Below are positions 1 through 8,173 of a DNA stretch of 64,000 bases, piece after piece. This DNA comes from Bradyrhizobium sp. CCH5-F6 (GTDB taxonomy: Bacteria; Pseudomonadota; Alphaproteobacteria; Rhizobiales; Xanthobacteraceae), in NCBI RefSeq assembly GCF_001556045.1, contig NZ_LSIC01000140.1, forward strand, positions 3,384-67,383, written 5' to 3'. How positions within the stretch are numbered: position 1 is the first letter of the stretch; every line of letters begins with the position of its first letter. The translations under genes and the position numbers were made by a program. The notes under the pieces were generated by a model. The model saw only the letters and a list, made by a program, of their open reading frames with translations. It was not told the DNA's origin and searched no databases.

Positions 1-1109
1 TCGTTGCGCCCGGTATCAGGTGCGGTCTCCAGCGCGACGGTCAGCTTGATCGGCTTGCTGCCGCGCTGCACGTCGATCTGCGCGGTGCCGCCAAGCGGAC
101 GGGTTGCGAAGCGGTAATCGAAGGCGTTGGGATCATCGACGATCTGACCGTCGATGCCGGTGATGAGGTCGGAGGATTTCAGGCCGGCCTTCGCTGCCGG
201 GCCATTCGGAACCACGCTCGCGACCAGCGCACCGGTCGGCGAGCGCAGGCCGAGGCTCTCGGCGATCTCGGGCGTCACCGCCTGCAACTTTGCCCCCAGC
301 CACGGCCGCTTCACCGCCTTGCCGCCGCTCTTGGCGGAGGCGACGACGACGCGCACCATGTTGGCGGGAATCGCAAAGCCGATGCCTTGCGAGCCGCCGG
401 AGCGCGAATAGATCGCGGTGTTGATGCCGGCGAGCTTGCCGCTCATGTCGACCAGCGCGCCGCCGGAATTGCCGGGGTTGATCGCCGCGTCGGTCTGAAT
501 GAAGAACTGGTAGTCGGTGATGCCGACTTGCGTGCGCGCCAGCGCCGAGATGATGCCGTGGGTCACGGTCTGGCCGACACCGAAGGGATTGCCGATCGCG
601 AGCACGACGTCGCCGACCAACAGCTCATCGGAGTTTGTGAAATCGAGGGTCGGGAATTTCTCCTTGGGGTCTTTCACGCGCAGCACTGCGAGATCGGTGC
701 GCGAATCCTTCAGCAGGATCTCGGCCTCGAACTCGCGCTTGTCCGACAGCGATACCTTCACCTGGTCCGCACCTTCGATGACGTGGACGTTGGTGACGAC
801 GAGACCCGAGGCATCGACGATGACGCCGGAGCCGAGCGAGCGCTGCATCTGCTCGGGTTGCTGGCCCGGCACGCCGAAGAAGCGGCGGAAGATCGGATCG
901 TCCAGGAGCGGGTTGCGGTTCTGCACCACCTTGGCGGCATAGACGTTGACGACCGCCGGCTGCACCCGTTGCACGATCGGCGCATAGGACAGCCGCAACT
1001 CGGCCGGCGATGACGGCACACGGCGGTCCTGCGCTGAGGCCGGATTGAAGTGGGCCGAAAAAGCCACGCACAATGCCGTAATGGCGGCGGTCCAGATCGA
1101 TCGAAACAT
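1..1109 (-). CDS. Periplasmic Do/DegQ (HtrA) serine protease, C-terminus beyond the window
   Basis: Trypsin-like protease/chaperone of the HtrA family, which degrades or refolds damaged envelope proteins. The frame is open from the ATG at 1109 to the left edge (about 369 residues seen). Residues 1-26 look like a signal peptide ending in ASA. The catalytic triad is visible: His109 in TNVHVIEG, Asp139 in RTDLAVL and Ser215 in NPGNSGGAL. A PDZ domain begins near residue 240 and is still open at the edge. Family members normally have one or two PDZ domains in 450-500 residues, so the missing part is probably a second PDZ. It is transcribed away from the rest of the window with its own upstream gap, so it is probably not operon-linked to the HxlR gene. 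The exact paralogue (DegP, DegQ or DegS-like) cannot be settled here. Confidence 0.93.
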   Translation of the reverse strand, partial: MFRSIWTAAITALCVAFSAHFNPASAQDRRVPSSPAELRLSYAPIVQRVQPAVVNVYAAKVVQNRNPLLDDPIFRRFFGVPGQQPEQMQRSLGSGVIVDASGLVVTNVHVIEGADQVKVSLSDKREFEAEILLKDSRTDLAVLRVKDPKEKFPTLDFTNSDELLVGDVVLAIGNPFGVGQTVTHGIISALARTQVGITDYQFFIQTDAAINPGNSGGALVDMSGKLAGINTAIYSRSGGSQGIGFAIPANMVRVVVASAKSGGKAVKRPWLGAKLQAVTPEIAESLGLRSPTGALVASVVPNGPAAKAGLKSSDLITGIDGQIVDDPNAFDYRFATRPLGGTAQIDVQRGSKPIKLTVALETAPDTGRN

Positions 1110-1455
1110 TCCTACCTCTTGGAAAAGACGCCGGAATATAGGCGCGTTCGCCACCCAATAGAAGGGCGCCGGGCGGCAATATTCGGCCCCTTCCCGCTGC
1201 GTCCGGCATGCAAGCAGAGCGTGCGATTCGGAAAGTTGCCTGAGCGATGGATTGGCATGATGCACGTCATCTTGCAGGGATGGCGAGCTGATTCGGTTGC
1301 AGCGAATTGTCATCAGTGGGAACCGATGGCGGCCTCGCAGGCCCCAGGCCCAATCGGCAGGCAGCGGAAGATCGCGCTACCGCGGCGGATGCAGGATTCC
1401 CGCGTTCGCGGTCGCGCGAACGACACCGAGTGCGACGCACCCGCTCATCGACGAG
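1110..1455. other. Gap without a recognised gene
   Basis: About 350 bases between the start of the HtrA-type protease gene and the stop of the HxlR regulator. Open frames cross it in several phases but none resembles a protein I know and none has a convincing ribosome binding site. It should hold the protease promoter. No clear -35/-10 pair or terminator was found by eye. Confidence 0.5.
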
Positions 1456-1833
1456 CTACGCGGCGCGCTTCGGCTTCTTCACGACCACCGGCGGCGGCGC
1501 GCAGGACAGGCGCTCCTGATGGCTCTCGCCCCAGGCCTTGAGGATATCGATCACCGGCTTGAGGCTCTCGCCGAGTTCGGACAGACAGTATTCAACGCGC
1601 GGCGGCACCTCGGCATAGACCTTGCGGATGACGAGCTTGTCTTCCTCGAGCGCGCGCAGCTGCTTCGTGAGCATCCGCTGGGTGATGCCGGGCATCCGGC
1701 GGCGCAGTTCGCCGAAGCGCTGGGTGCCGCTCTGGAGGTGGTAGAGGATCACGCCCTTCCACTTGCCGTCGATCAGGTCCAGCGTCGCCTCGACCGAGCA
1801 GCCGGGACGACGGGCAAAATTGCGCCGCTTCAT
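1456..1833 (-). CDS. HxlR/DUF24-family transcriptional regulator
   Basis: Winged-helix regulator of 125 residues, the usual length for the family. The typical core is present: GKWKGVILYHL near residues 22-32, the recognition region RFGELRRRMPGITQRMLTKQLRALEEDKLV, and the wing with YAEVPPRVEYCLSELG. Cys12, just before the first helix, matches the N-terminal redox-sensing cysteine of YodB, HypR and QorR, which respond to quinones and diamide. The C-terminus is basic (VVVKKPKRAA). It is divergent from a quinone-oxidoreductase-like gene 121 bases away, an arrangement known for QorR-type HxlR regulators, so local repression of that gene and of itself is likely (inference). Confidence 0.93.
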   Translation of the reverse strand: MKRRNFARRPGCSVEATLDLIDGKWKGVILYHLQSGTQRFGELRRRMPGITQRMLTKQLRALEEDKLVIRKVYAEVPPRVEYCLSELGESLKPVIDILKAWGESHQERLSCAPPPVVVKKPKRAA

Positions 1834-1846
1834 GCTTGTTTTCCCA

Positions 1847-1868
1847 ATAGTATCAAAACAGGGACTAT
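1847..1868. promoter_or_regulatory. Candidate HxlR operator in the divergent promoter region
   Basis: An inverted pair ATAGT (1847-1851) and ACTAT (1864-1868) lies between the two divergent genes in locally AT-rich sequence, and a further AGTACT is seen at about 1883-1888. HxlR-family proteins bind short TACT/AGTA-type inverted repeats. The assignment rests on position and symmetry only. Confidence 0.35.
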
Positions 1869-1954
1869 ATCCCCAAATTTACAGTACTTGCCAATTTGAA
1901 GCCAGCGCGACAGTTAGAGCGGCAGGCGAACAGCCCATCTGATGGAGACAAGCC

Positions 1955-2968
1955 ATGAAGGCCGTCGGCTACAAAAAATCGCTTCCGATCGAGAACGCGG
2001 ATTCGCTGATCGATTTCGAGACCGCCAAGCCCGAACCCAGGGGGCGCGACATCCGCGTCACAGTGAAGGCAATCTCGGCAAATCCGGTCGATTACAAGGT
2101 GCGCAAGCGCGCTGCCCCACCCGAGGGCGAGACGAAGATCCTGGGCTATGACGCGGCGGGCGTGGTCGATGCCGTCGGCCCCGACGTGACGCTGTTCAAA
2201 CCGGGCGACGAGGTGTTTTACGCCGGATCGATCCTGCGTCAGGGCACCAACTCGGAATACCATTTGGTCGACGAGCGCATCGTCGGCAGCAAGCCGAAGA
2301 GCCTGTCGTTCGCGCAGGCCGCCGCCCTTCCCCTCACTTCCATCACCGCCTGGGAATTGTTGTTCGATCGACTCGGCGCGGTCCCCGGCAAGAGCGTCGA
2401 TCCGCGCACGCTCCTGATCACGGGCGGCGCCGGCGGCGTCGGCTCGATCCTGATCCAACTGGCCCGCCGCCTCACCGGGCTGACGGTGCTCGCGACCGCG
2501 ACGCGGCCGGACTCGCAGAAATGGTGCCTCGATCTCGGCGCACACGCGGTGATCGACCACGGCCAGCCGATGAAGGAGCAGATCGAGAAATTAAAGCTGC
2601 CGCCGGTCGCGCTGGTTGCAAGCCTGACCTTCACCGACCAGCACTACAAGGCGATCGCCGAGTTCATGGCGCCGCAGGGCAAGTTCGGCCTGATCGACGA
2701 TCCGCCGGAGTTCACCATGAGCACGTTCAAGGGCAAGGCAATCTCGGTGCACTGGGAATCGATGTTCACGCGCTCCTCGTTCCAGACGCCTGACATGATC
2801 GCGCAGCATCAGCTGCTCAATGACGTCGCCGACCTCATCGACAAGGGCGTTTTGCGCACCACGCTCGACCAGACCCTTGGCACGATCAACGCCGCCAACC
2901 TCAAGCGCGCGCATGCGCTGCTCGAGAGCGGCAAGTCGCGCGGCAAGATCGTGCTGGAGGGCTGGTAA
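1955..2968 (+). CDS. Zinc-independent alcohol dehydrogenase-like / quinone oxidoreductase
   Basis: Medium-chain dehydrogenase/reductase of 337 residues. The GroES-like catalytic domain covers about residues 1-130, followed by a Rossmann domain with the dinucleotide motif GGAGGVGS at 157-164. The cysteine that binds catalytic zinc in true alcohol dehydrogenases is absent (the equivalent stretch reads AISANPVDYKV), which places it with the zinc-free NAD(P)H:quinone or enone reductases. The ATG at 1955 follows GGAGA at a good distance. Divergent from the HxlR regulator, which suggests induction by electrophiles or quinones and a detoxification role (inference). The substrate is unknown. Confidence 0.92.
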   Translation: MKAVGYKKSLPIENADSLIDFETAKPEPRGRDIRVTVKAISANPVDYKVRKRAAPPEGETKILGYDAAGVVDAVGPDVTLFKPGDEVFYAGSILRQGTNSEYHLVDERIVGSKPKSLSFAQAAALPLTSITAWELLFDRLGAVPGKSVDPRTLLITGGAGGVGSILIQLARRLTGLTVLATATRPDSQKWCLDLGAHAVIDHGQPMKEQIEKLKLPPVALVASLTFTDQHYKAIAEFMAPQGKFGLIDDPPEFTMSTFKGKAISVHWESMFTRSSFQTPDMIAQHQLLNDVADLIDKGVLRTTLDQTLGTINAANLKRAHALLESGKSRGKIVLEGW

Positions 2969-2996
2969 GCCAAGATGCCGTAGCTCGGTTAGCCCT

Positions 2997-3020
2997 GCGA
3001 CTGCGCAAAAGCGCAGTTGC
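2997..3020. repeat. Stem-loop between convergent genes
   Basis: GCGACTGCGC, AAAA loop, GCGCAGTTGC: a 10-base stem with one mismatch in the 82-base gap between the convergent reductase and short-chain dehydrogenase genes. No T-run follows on either strand, so it is not a textbook intrinsic terminator. It may still mark transcript ends in both directions. Confidence 0.45.
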
Positions 3021-3050
3021 TGGGCGTATCCTACCCTCCGATTCCTCGCG

Positions 3051-3839
3051 CTAGGCGATCGTGTTGACGATGCCGCCCTCGGCCCGCAGCGCCGCACCGT
3101 TGGTGGCCGACGCCTGCTTCGAGGCGACATAGACCACCATGTTGGCGATTTCTTCCACGCTGGCAAAGCGCTGGATCAGCGAGCTCGGGCGGTGCTGCTT
3201 GACGAAATTGGCGGCGGCCTCGTCAACCGACTGGCCGTTCTGCTTCGCCAGATCCTTGACGAAGGTCTCGACGCCCTCCGACATGGTCGGACCCGGGAGC
3301 ACCGAATTGACGGTGACGCCGCTGCCGCGGGTGAGCTGAGCGAGGCCGCGCGCGACCGAGAGCTGGGCCGTCTTGCTCATGCCGTAGTGGATCATCTCGA
3401 CGGGGATGTTCAGTCCGGACTCCGAGGAGATGAAAACGATGCGGCCCCAATTGCGCTTGAGCATGCCCTGCATATACGCGCGCGACAGCCGCACGCCGCT
3501 CATCACGTTGACCTCGAAGAAGCGCGTCCAGTCCTCGTCCGGAATGTCGAAGAAGTCCTTGGGCTCGAAGATGCCGGCATTGTTGATGAGGATGTCGACG
3601 TCGGGGAGCGCCGTGACCAGCGTCTTGCAGCCCGCCGAGGTCGAGACGTCGGCCGCGATACCGCGCACCTTGGCGCCGGCCGCTTCCAGCTTGCGTATGG
3701 CCGCATCGACCTTGTCCTGACCGCGTCCATTGATCACGACACTGGCGCCCGCGGCGGCGAGGCCCTTGGCGATGGCGTGGCCGATGCCGGCAGTCGAGCC
3801 GGTCACGAGGGCGATCTTGCCGGTCAGGTCGATCTTCAT
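3051..3839 (-). CDS. Short-chain dehydrogenase/reductase (SDR)
   Basis: Classical SDR oxidoreductase of 262 residues, acting with NAD(P) on an unknown alcohol or ketone. Seen in the sequence: the cofactor motif TGSTAGIG at 13-20, the structural NNAG at 86-89, and a catalytic set of Ser138 or Ser139, Tyr152 and Lys156 in the segment ISSESG...HYGMSK. The C-terminal part (PGPTMSEGVETF...) has the usual substrate-loop layout. The ATG at 3839 follows GGAGA. It is a stand-alone gene convergent with the upstream reductase; the neighbours do not reveal its substrate. Confidence 0.93.
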   Translation of the reverse strand: MKIDLTGKIALVTGSTAGIGHAIAKGLAAAGASVVINGRGQDKVDAAIRKLEAAGAKVRGIAADVSTSAGCKTLVTALPDVDILINNAGIFEPKDFFDIPDEDWTRFFEVNVMSGVRLSRAYMQGMLKRNWGRIVFISSESGLNIPVEMIHYGMSKTAQLSVARGLAQLTRGSGVTVNSVLPGPTMSEGVETFVKDLAKQNGQSVDEAAANFVKQHRPSSLIQRFASVEEIANMVVYVASKQASATNGAALRAEGGIVNTIA

Positions 3840-3958
3840 GGCTCATCTCCGTTGCTGCTGACGGGGATATCGTGCGTGGCGCGCGAACCCGCAATTGCAT
3901 TCACCGAGGCGTGAGCCTCGCAGAAGGGCGGCAAAGCGAAGCGTGCCCGCTGAACCTG

Positions 3959-4417
3959 CTACTCCACAATGCCACTCAGGACTGCAACTTCTCTCTTTCC
4001 GTCCAAGACCTGTTCGAACTCTCGCGCGAAGGCTTCCACGGCAGGATATTCGGCTCGGAAACGGACAGTTGCCGAATTCTGCAGGTCGGCATCGGGCGTT
4101 TTCCAAACTTCAGAGGAGACATCCACACGCACAAGCAAGGTCCCGCGGCTGTCGTACGGCTTGATGAGGATTCTCAGATGACATTGGTCGAGGCTCGTCG
4201 GATTGCCACTGCGCCAAAAGCCGCCCTCAAGGATTGGCGGATTGCCCGCCGATAGCGGAAACTTCCGGAGCGCGACCAGGAATGTCTCCTTGACGTAGAT
4301 CCGATCGAACCAAGCCGCACCTTCTGCGGAAAATCGACCCGACTTTACGATTGCCGTGAGCCGGCCAGTATACTCCTCGTCCGTCCGGTAGATGACTTGC
4401 AGTTCTGCAGCACCCAT
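3959..4417 (-). CDS. Hypothetical protein, 152 residues
   Basis: No family recognised. The frame starting at ATG 4417, preceded by GGAG, gives a soluble, mixed-charge protein with no signal peptide or membrane segment. It contains a strand-rich middle (CHLRILIKPYDSRGTLLVRVDV) and an acidic-aromatic C-terminal helix (YPAVEAFAREFEQVL). It lies just beyond the intrinsic terminator of rplQ, so it probably has its own promoter. The same frame continues upstream into rplQ sequence, but that extension is out of frame with L17 and is not coding. Codon choice looks a little less biased than in the ribosomal genes. Alternative start: a TTG about 30 bases upstream. Confidence 0.7.
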   Translation of the reverse strand: MGAAELQVIYRTDEEYTGRLTAIVKSGRFSAEGAAWFDRIYVKETFLVALRKFPLSAGNPPILEGGFWRSGNPTSLDQCHLRILIKPYDSRGTLLVRVDVSSEVWKTPDADLQNSATVRFRAEYPAVEAFAREFEQVLDGKREVAVLSGIVE

Positions 4418-4462
4418 TTGGAGCTCCGCTTGCGCCAATCGCTTGACTACGACGCTGCAACA

Positions 4463-4491
4463 AAAAAGCGGCGCCGAGGGGCGCCGCTCTC
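4463..4491 (-). terminator. Intrinsic terminator after rplQ
   Basis: On the minus strand a 9-bp perfect stem (AGCGGCGCC with its complement, loop of 4) is followed by six T residues. It lies about 20 bases after the rplQ stop and closes the long ribosomal-protein superoperon. Confidence 0.9.
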
Positions 4492-4512
4492 TTAACTCCC
4501 AAACCGATCGGC

Positions 4513-4929
4513 TTACGCCGCTTCGGCTTCCTTCTCCTGCACAGGACCGGAATCCTGGCCCTTGGCGTCGACGTCGCGATCGACGAACTCGATCACGGCC
4601 ATTGCGGCATTGTCGCCGTAGCGGAAGCCAGCCTTGATGATGCGGGTATAACCGCCCTGGCGATCCTTGTAGCGGGGCGCGAGCACGTCGAACAGCTTCT
4701 TGACCTGATCCTTGTCGCGCATCTCGGAGATCGCCTGGCGGCGCATGGAGAGGCCGCCCTTCTTGCCGAGGGTGACGAGCTTCTCGACGATCGGACGGAG
4801 CTCCTTCGCCTTCGGGAGCGTAGTGACAATCTGCTCGTGCTTGATCAGCGCGGCGCACATGTTGGCGAACATCGCGCGGCGATGCTCGGCGGTGCGGTTG
4901 AGCTTGCGATGAACCTTGCCGTGACGCAT
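4513..4929 (-). CDS. rplQ: 50S ribosomal protein L17
   Basis: Large-subunit protein near the peptide exit tunnel. The 138-residue sequence begins with the diagnostic [17 protein letters not shown] and continues through [27 protein letters not shown]. The C-terminal 20 residues form an alanine/glutamate-rich tail ([15 protein letters not shown]), typical of alphaproteobacterial L17, which is longer than the E. coli protein. Last gene of the superoperon, separated from rpoA by a palindromic repeat and followed directly by a strong terminator. Confidence 0.98.
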   Translation of the reverse strand: MRHGKVHRKLNRTAEHRRAMFANMCAALIKHEQIVTTLPKAKELRPIVEKLVTLGKKGGLSMRRQAISEMRDKDQVKKLFDVLAPRYKDRQGGYTRIIKAGFRYGDNAAMAVIEFVDRDVDAKGQDSGPVQEKEAEAA

Positions 4930-5013
4930 GTGTGTAGTCCTTTACATAAATACTGCCGCGACGGTTCGTCGGACATGTTGCTCAGGTGGGCTGCCTGCGT
5001 TCGCCCGTAGGAA

Positions 5014-5077
5014 GCGAGTGGTGAGTAGCGAATGGCGAATAGTCATCCATTCGCCACTCCCTATTCGCCATTCGCTC
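5014..5077. repeat. Palindromic repeat, family A copy 1 (rpoA-rplQ spacer)
   Basis: Imperfect inverted repeat made of variants of the unit GAGTAGCGAATGGCGAATAG. The left arm runs to about 5042 and the right arm (ATTCGCCACTCCCTATTCGCC...) ends at the rpoA stop codon. Related copies occur at 6672-6737 and 20542-20606. Transcribed within the operon, it would fold into a stem-loop just 3' of rpoA. Confidence 0.85.
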
Positions 5078-6107
5078 AGTAGTGATCCTCGAAGCGCTTG
5101 GCGAGCTCGTCGATGTTCTCCGGCGGCCAGCCCGGCACTTCCATGCCGAGATGCAGACCCATCTGGGCCAGCACTTCCTTGATCTCGTTCAGCGACTTGC
5201 GGCCGAAGTTCGGGGTGCGGAGCATTTCCGCTTCGCTCTTCTGCACGAGGTCGCCGATGTAGACGATGTTGTCGTTCTTCAGACAGTTGGCCGAACGCAC
5301 CGACAGCTCGAGCTCGTCCACCTTCTTGAGGAAGGCCGGGTTGAAGGCGAGGTCCGGGATGATCTCCTGGGCGACTTCCTTGCGCGGCTCTTCGAAGTTG
5401 ACGAACACGTTGAGCTGATCCTGCAGGATGCGGGCGGCGTAGGCCACCGAATCATCCGGCGTGATCGCGCCGTTGGTCTCGATCGTCATGGTCAGCTTGT
5501 CGTAGTCGAGGATCTGGCCCTCGCGGGTGTTCTCGACCTTGTAGGAGACCTTGCGGACCGGCGAGTACAGGCTGTCGACCGGGATCAGGCCGATCGGCGC
5601 GTCCTCGGGACGGTTGCGCTCGGCCGGCACGTAGCCCTTGCCGGTCGAGACCGTGAACTCCATGCGGATCTCGGCGCCCTCGTCGAGCGTGCAGATCTGG
5701 AGGTCCGGGTTCAGCACGACCACGTCGCCGACGGTCTGGATGTCGCCGGCGGTGACGACGCCCGGACCCTGCTTCTTCACGACCATGCGCTTGGGGCCTT
5801 CGCCCTGCATCTTGATCGAGATGTCCTTGATGTTCAGCACGATGTCGGTGACGTCCTCACGGACGCCCGCGATCGAGGAGAACTCGTGCAGCACGCCGTC
5901 GATGTGCACCGACTGCACCGCCGCGCCCTGGAGCGAGGAGAGCAGGATGCGGCGAAGCGCATTGCCGAGGGTCTGGCCGAAACCGCGCTCGAGCGGCTCG
6001 GCGACGATGGTCGCGAAACGCGAGGGATCGCTGCCGGGCGTGACCTGGAGCTTGTTCGGCCGAATCAGTTCTTGCCAATTTTTCTGGATCGTCACTGTTT
6101 CACCCAT
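5076..6107 (-). CDS. rpoA: RNA polymerase alpha subunit
   Basis: Alpha subunit, 343 residues; it dimerises to seed assembly of core polymerase and contacts upstream promoter DNA and activators. The N-terminal assembly domain is seen to about residue 235 ([23 protein letters not shown] is the dimerisation signature). A linker follows, then the C-terminal DNA-binding domain with [16 protein letters not shown] at its end and the helix-hairpin region [17 protein letters not shown]. Length and motifs are normal for alphaproteobacteria. It sits between rpsK and rplQ with no rpsD between, which is usual in this class. Confidence 0.98.
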   Translation of the reverse strand: MGETVTIQKNWQELIRPNKLQVTPGSDPSRFATIVAEPLERGFGQTLGNALRRILLSSLQGAAVQSVHIDGVLHEFSSIAGVREDVTDIVLNIKDISIKMQGEGPKRMVVKKQGPGVVTAGDIQTVGDVVVLNPDLQICTLDEGAEIRMEFTVSTGKGYVPAERNRPEDAPIGLIPVDSLYSPVRKVSYKVENTREGQILDYDKLTMTIETNGAITPDDSVAYAARILQDQLNVFVNFEEPRKEVAQEIIPDLAFNPAFLKKVDELELSVRSANCLKNDNIVYIGDLVQKSEAEMLRTPNFGRKSLNEIKEVLAQMGLHLGMEVPGWPPENIDELAKRFEDHY

Positions 6108-6219
6108 ACAGGCCAGTCAATTTGAGAATTCAAATACTGGCGTTGGAGAAAGGCCGCAGGTCGCACCCGCGGCTTCGTACAAAAGTCGTCGCGGCCACCA
6201 ATGTGCCCGCGACTTGGTA

Positions 6220-6609
6220 TCAAACGCGCCGACGCTTGCGGGGACGGCAACCGTTGTGCGGGATCGTGGTCACGTCCCGGATCGAGGTGACGGTGAAGCC
6301 CGCGGCCTGGAGCGCACGGAGCGCCGACTCACGGCCCGAACCGGGACCGGCGACTTCGACTTCCAGCGTGCGCATGCCGTGCTCCTGCGCCTTCTTGGAC
6401 ACGTCTTCGGCGGCAACCTGCGCGGCATAGGGGGTCGACTTGCGCGAGCCCTTGAAGCCCATCGTGCCGGCGGAAGACCAGGCAATCGTATTGCCTTGCG
6501 CGTCGGTGATGGTGATGGTCGTGTTGTTGAACGACGAGTTCACGTGCGCGACGCCGGAGGCGATGTTCTTGCGCTCGCGACGACGAACGCGGGTGGCTTC
6601 CTTGCCCAT
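6220..6609 (-). CDS. rpsK: 30S ribosomal protein S11
   Basis: Small-subunit platform protein of 129 residues that lines the E site near the mRNA exit. It carries the conserved segments [38 protein letters not shown] and the C-terminal [22 protein letters not shown]. The ATG at 6609 follows a GGAAAGGGA-type ribosome binding site. It is the second gene of the alpha block, after rpsM and before rpoA, with spacers of about 110-130 bases on both sides. Confidence 0.98.
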   Translation of the reverse strand: MGKEATRVRRRERKNIASGVAHVNSSFNNTTITITDAQGNTIAWSSAGTMGFKGSRKSTPYAAQVAAEDVSKKAQEHGMRTLEVEVAGPGSGRESALRALQAAGFTVTSIRDVTTIPHNGCRPRKRRRV

Positions 6610-6671
6610 TGAGTCCCTTTCCTGAAGATCTCAAACGCCGCCGTAATGCCAGCGGCTACACCTGTGGAAGC

Positions 6672-6737
6672 AAATAGCGAGTAGCGAATGGCGAATAGGG
6701 ATGCTCCCTACTCGCCATTCGCCATTCCCTATTCGCC
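6672..6737. repeat. Palindromic repeat, family A copy 2 (rpsM-rpsK spacer)
   Basis: The best-formed copy: the left arm GAGTAGCGAATGGCGAATAG plus GGA, loop TGC, then a right arm that matches it at 20 of 23 positions as the reverse complement. It ends 3 bases before the rpsM stop codon (minus strand), so the stem forms immediately 3' of rpsM in the transcript. Confidence 0.88.
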
Positions 6738-6740
6738 AGT

Positions 6741-7109
6741 TTACTTCTTCTTGCCGGCGATGGCCTTTGCCGGACCCTTGCGCGTGCGCGCGTTGGTGTG
6801 GGTGCGCTGACCGCGCACCGGCAGACCGCGACGATGGCGCAGGCCGCGGTAGCAGCCGAGGTCCATCAGACGCTTGATGTTGATGCCGACCTCGCGACGC
6901 AGATCGCCCTCGACGAGATAATCGCGGTCGATCACTTCGCGGATCTGGAGCACTTCGGCGTCGCTGAGCTGATTGACGCGACGATCCACGGGGATCTTCA
7001 CCTTCTCCAGGATCTCACCGGCGATCTTCTGACCGATGCCATGGATGTACTGGAGCGCGATCAGCACGCGCTTGTTGGTGGGAATGTTCACGCCGGCAAT
7101 ACGGGCCAC
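6741..7109 (-). CDS. rpsM: 30S ribosomal protein S13
   Basis: Head protein of the small subunit that contacts the P-site tRNA and forms inter-subunit bridges with L5. The 122 residues contain [15 protein letters not shown], the helix-hairpin-helix [14 protein letters not shown], and the basic C-terminal tail [24 protein letters not shown] that reaches the P site. First gene of the alpha block, about 185 bases after adk. No rpsD follows, so an S4-controlled circuit as in E. coli would need S4 encoded elsewhere. Confidence 0.98.
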   Translation of the reverse strand: MARIAGVNIPTNKRVLIALQYIHGIGQKIAGEILEKVKIPVDRRVNQLSDAEVLQIREVIDRDYLVEGDLRREVGINIKRLMDLGCYRGLRHRRGLPVRGQRTHTNARTRKGPAKAIAGKKK

Positions 7110-7126
7110 GGCCTTCTCTCCTGTCG

Positions 7127-7146
7127 CCGATCCTCGTCAGGATCGG
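7127..7146 (-). promoter_or_regulatory. Small stem-loop just upstream of rpsM
   Basis: CCGATCCT, loop CGTC, AGGATCGG: a perfect 8-bp stem 17 bases before the rpsM start codon, in the adk-rpsM spacer. It could influence rpsM translation or mark a processing site. E. coli has a structured S4 operator at this place, but this simple hairpin is not obviously equivalent. Confidence 0.35.
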
Positions 7147-7294
7147 GCTTTAAGTGCTTGTGTTCTCGGGCAGGTGTTCACAAACGCGAACACGACGCCC
7201 ACCCCCGGTCTTCCTGGGGCCCGGCATCGTCTGAAACTATCCGACTTGGATGCGGGGCTTATTAGGGGATTCCGGGGGCTTCCGTCAACCGCTG

Positions 7295-8173
7295 CTAGCG
7301 TTTGGCTCGCTTTTTCGTGACCTTTTTTGCGGTCGTCTTGGCACCCTTTTTGACCGCCTTCTTGGCGGTCGATTTCGCCGCTTTCCTGACGGTCTTCTTG
7401 GCCACCTTCTTGCCGGCCTTCACGGCCTTCTTCGAAGCCTTTTTGCCGGTTTTTGCCGGCTTTGCGGCCTTTTTGGCGGCCTTAGCGGGCTTTTGGGCTG
7501 ATTTCTTGGCCCGCTTCTTGACCGCCTTCGCTGTCTTGGCCGGCGACGCCTTGGCCGCGCTCCGGGAATGAGCCTTGGGCTCCACCGCCCCCAGCGCCAG
7601 AAGCTGGCGGTGGATGGCGCGGGTGACCTCGTCGATGGCCATCATGCCGTCGATGGTCGAGAGCTTCCGACGCTCGGAATAGTAGTGAATCAGCGGTTCC
7701 GTCTGGCTACGGTAGCTGGCCAAGCGCTTGGTCAGGACCTCCGGGGTATCGTCGACCCGGACCTCCTCCCCGCGTTCCCGCATCTGGGCAACGCGGGTCT
7801 CGACACGACTCAGGAGCGCACTCTCGTTGACGCGGAGTTCGATCACGGCGTCGAGCTTGAGGTGCTTGCGCTTGAGCAGCTCATCCAGCGCCTCGGCCTG
7901 CGGCACGGTACGGGGGAAACCATCAAGGATGAAACCATTCCGGGCATCCGGCTGGTCGATGCGGTCGGAGATGATTCCCACCACGACGTCATCGGGCACG
8001 AGGCCGCCGCTGGCCATGATTTCCTTGGCCTTGAGCCCGACCGGCGTTCCCGCCGCGACCGCCGCGCGCAGCATCTCGCCGGTCGAGAGCTGCACGATGC
8101 CATAGCGCTGCACCAGCAGTTGAGCCTGTGTCCCCTTGCCCGACCCCGGCGGTCCCAGAAGTATAATTCTCAT
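7295..8173 (-). CDS. adk: Adenylate kinase with a long Lys/Ala-rich C-terminal tail
   Basis: Converts ATP + AMP to 2 ADP. The catalytic body is residues 1 to about 200: Walker [11 protein letters not shown] at 8-17, the AMP-binding STGEMLR at 30-36, FILDGFPRT at 81-89, and a short LID without zinc cysteines ([14 protein letters not shown]). Residues 203-292 are a low-complexity run of KKA, AKK and KPAK repeats resembling histone H1 or AlgP tails. The usual short-LID enzyme has about 190-200 residues, so this is about 90 residues longer. The start overlaps the upstream secY paralogue by 4 nt (ATGA). The tail may bind nucleic acid or ribosomes (inference). Confidence 0.93.
   Translation of the reverse strand: MRIILLGPPGSGKGTQAQLLVQRYGIVQLSTGEMLRAAVAAGTPVGLKAKEIMASGGLVPDDVVVGIISDRIDQPDARNGFILDGFPRTVPQAEALDELLKRKHLKLDAVIELRVNESALLSRVETRVAQMRERGEEVRVDDTPEVLTKRLASYRSQTEPLIHYYSERRKLSTIDGMMAIDEVTRAIHRQLLALGAVEPKAHSRSAAKASPAKTAKAVKKRAKKSAQKPAKAAKKAAKPAKTGKKASKKAVKAGKKVAKKTVRKAAKSTAKKAVKKGAKTTAKKVTKKRAKR

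Noticed and set aside
4418..4858. Extension of the 152-residue hypothetical gene through the rplQ region
   Set aside because: That upstream frame overlaps L17 in another phase and gives Arg-rich shadow sequence with no conserved feature; the terminator also separates them.
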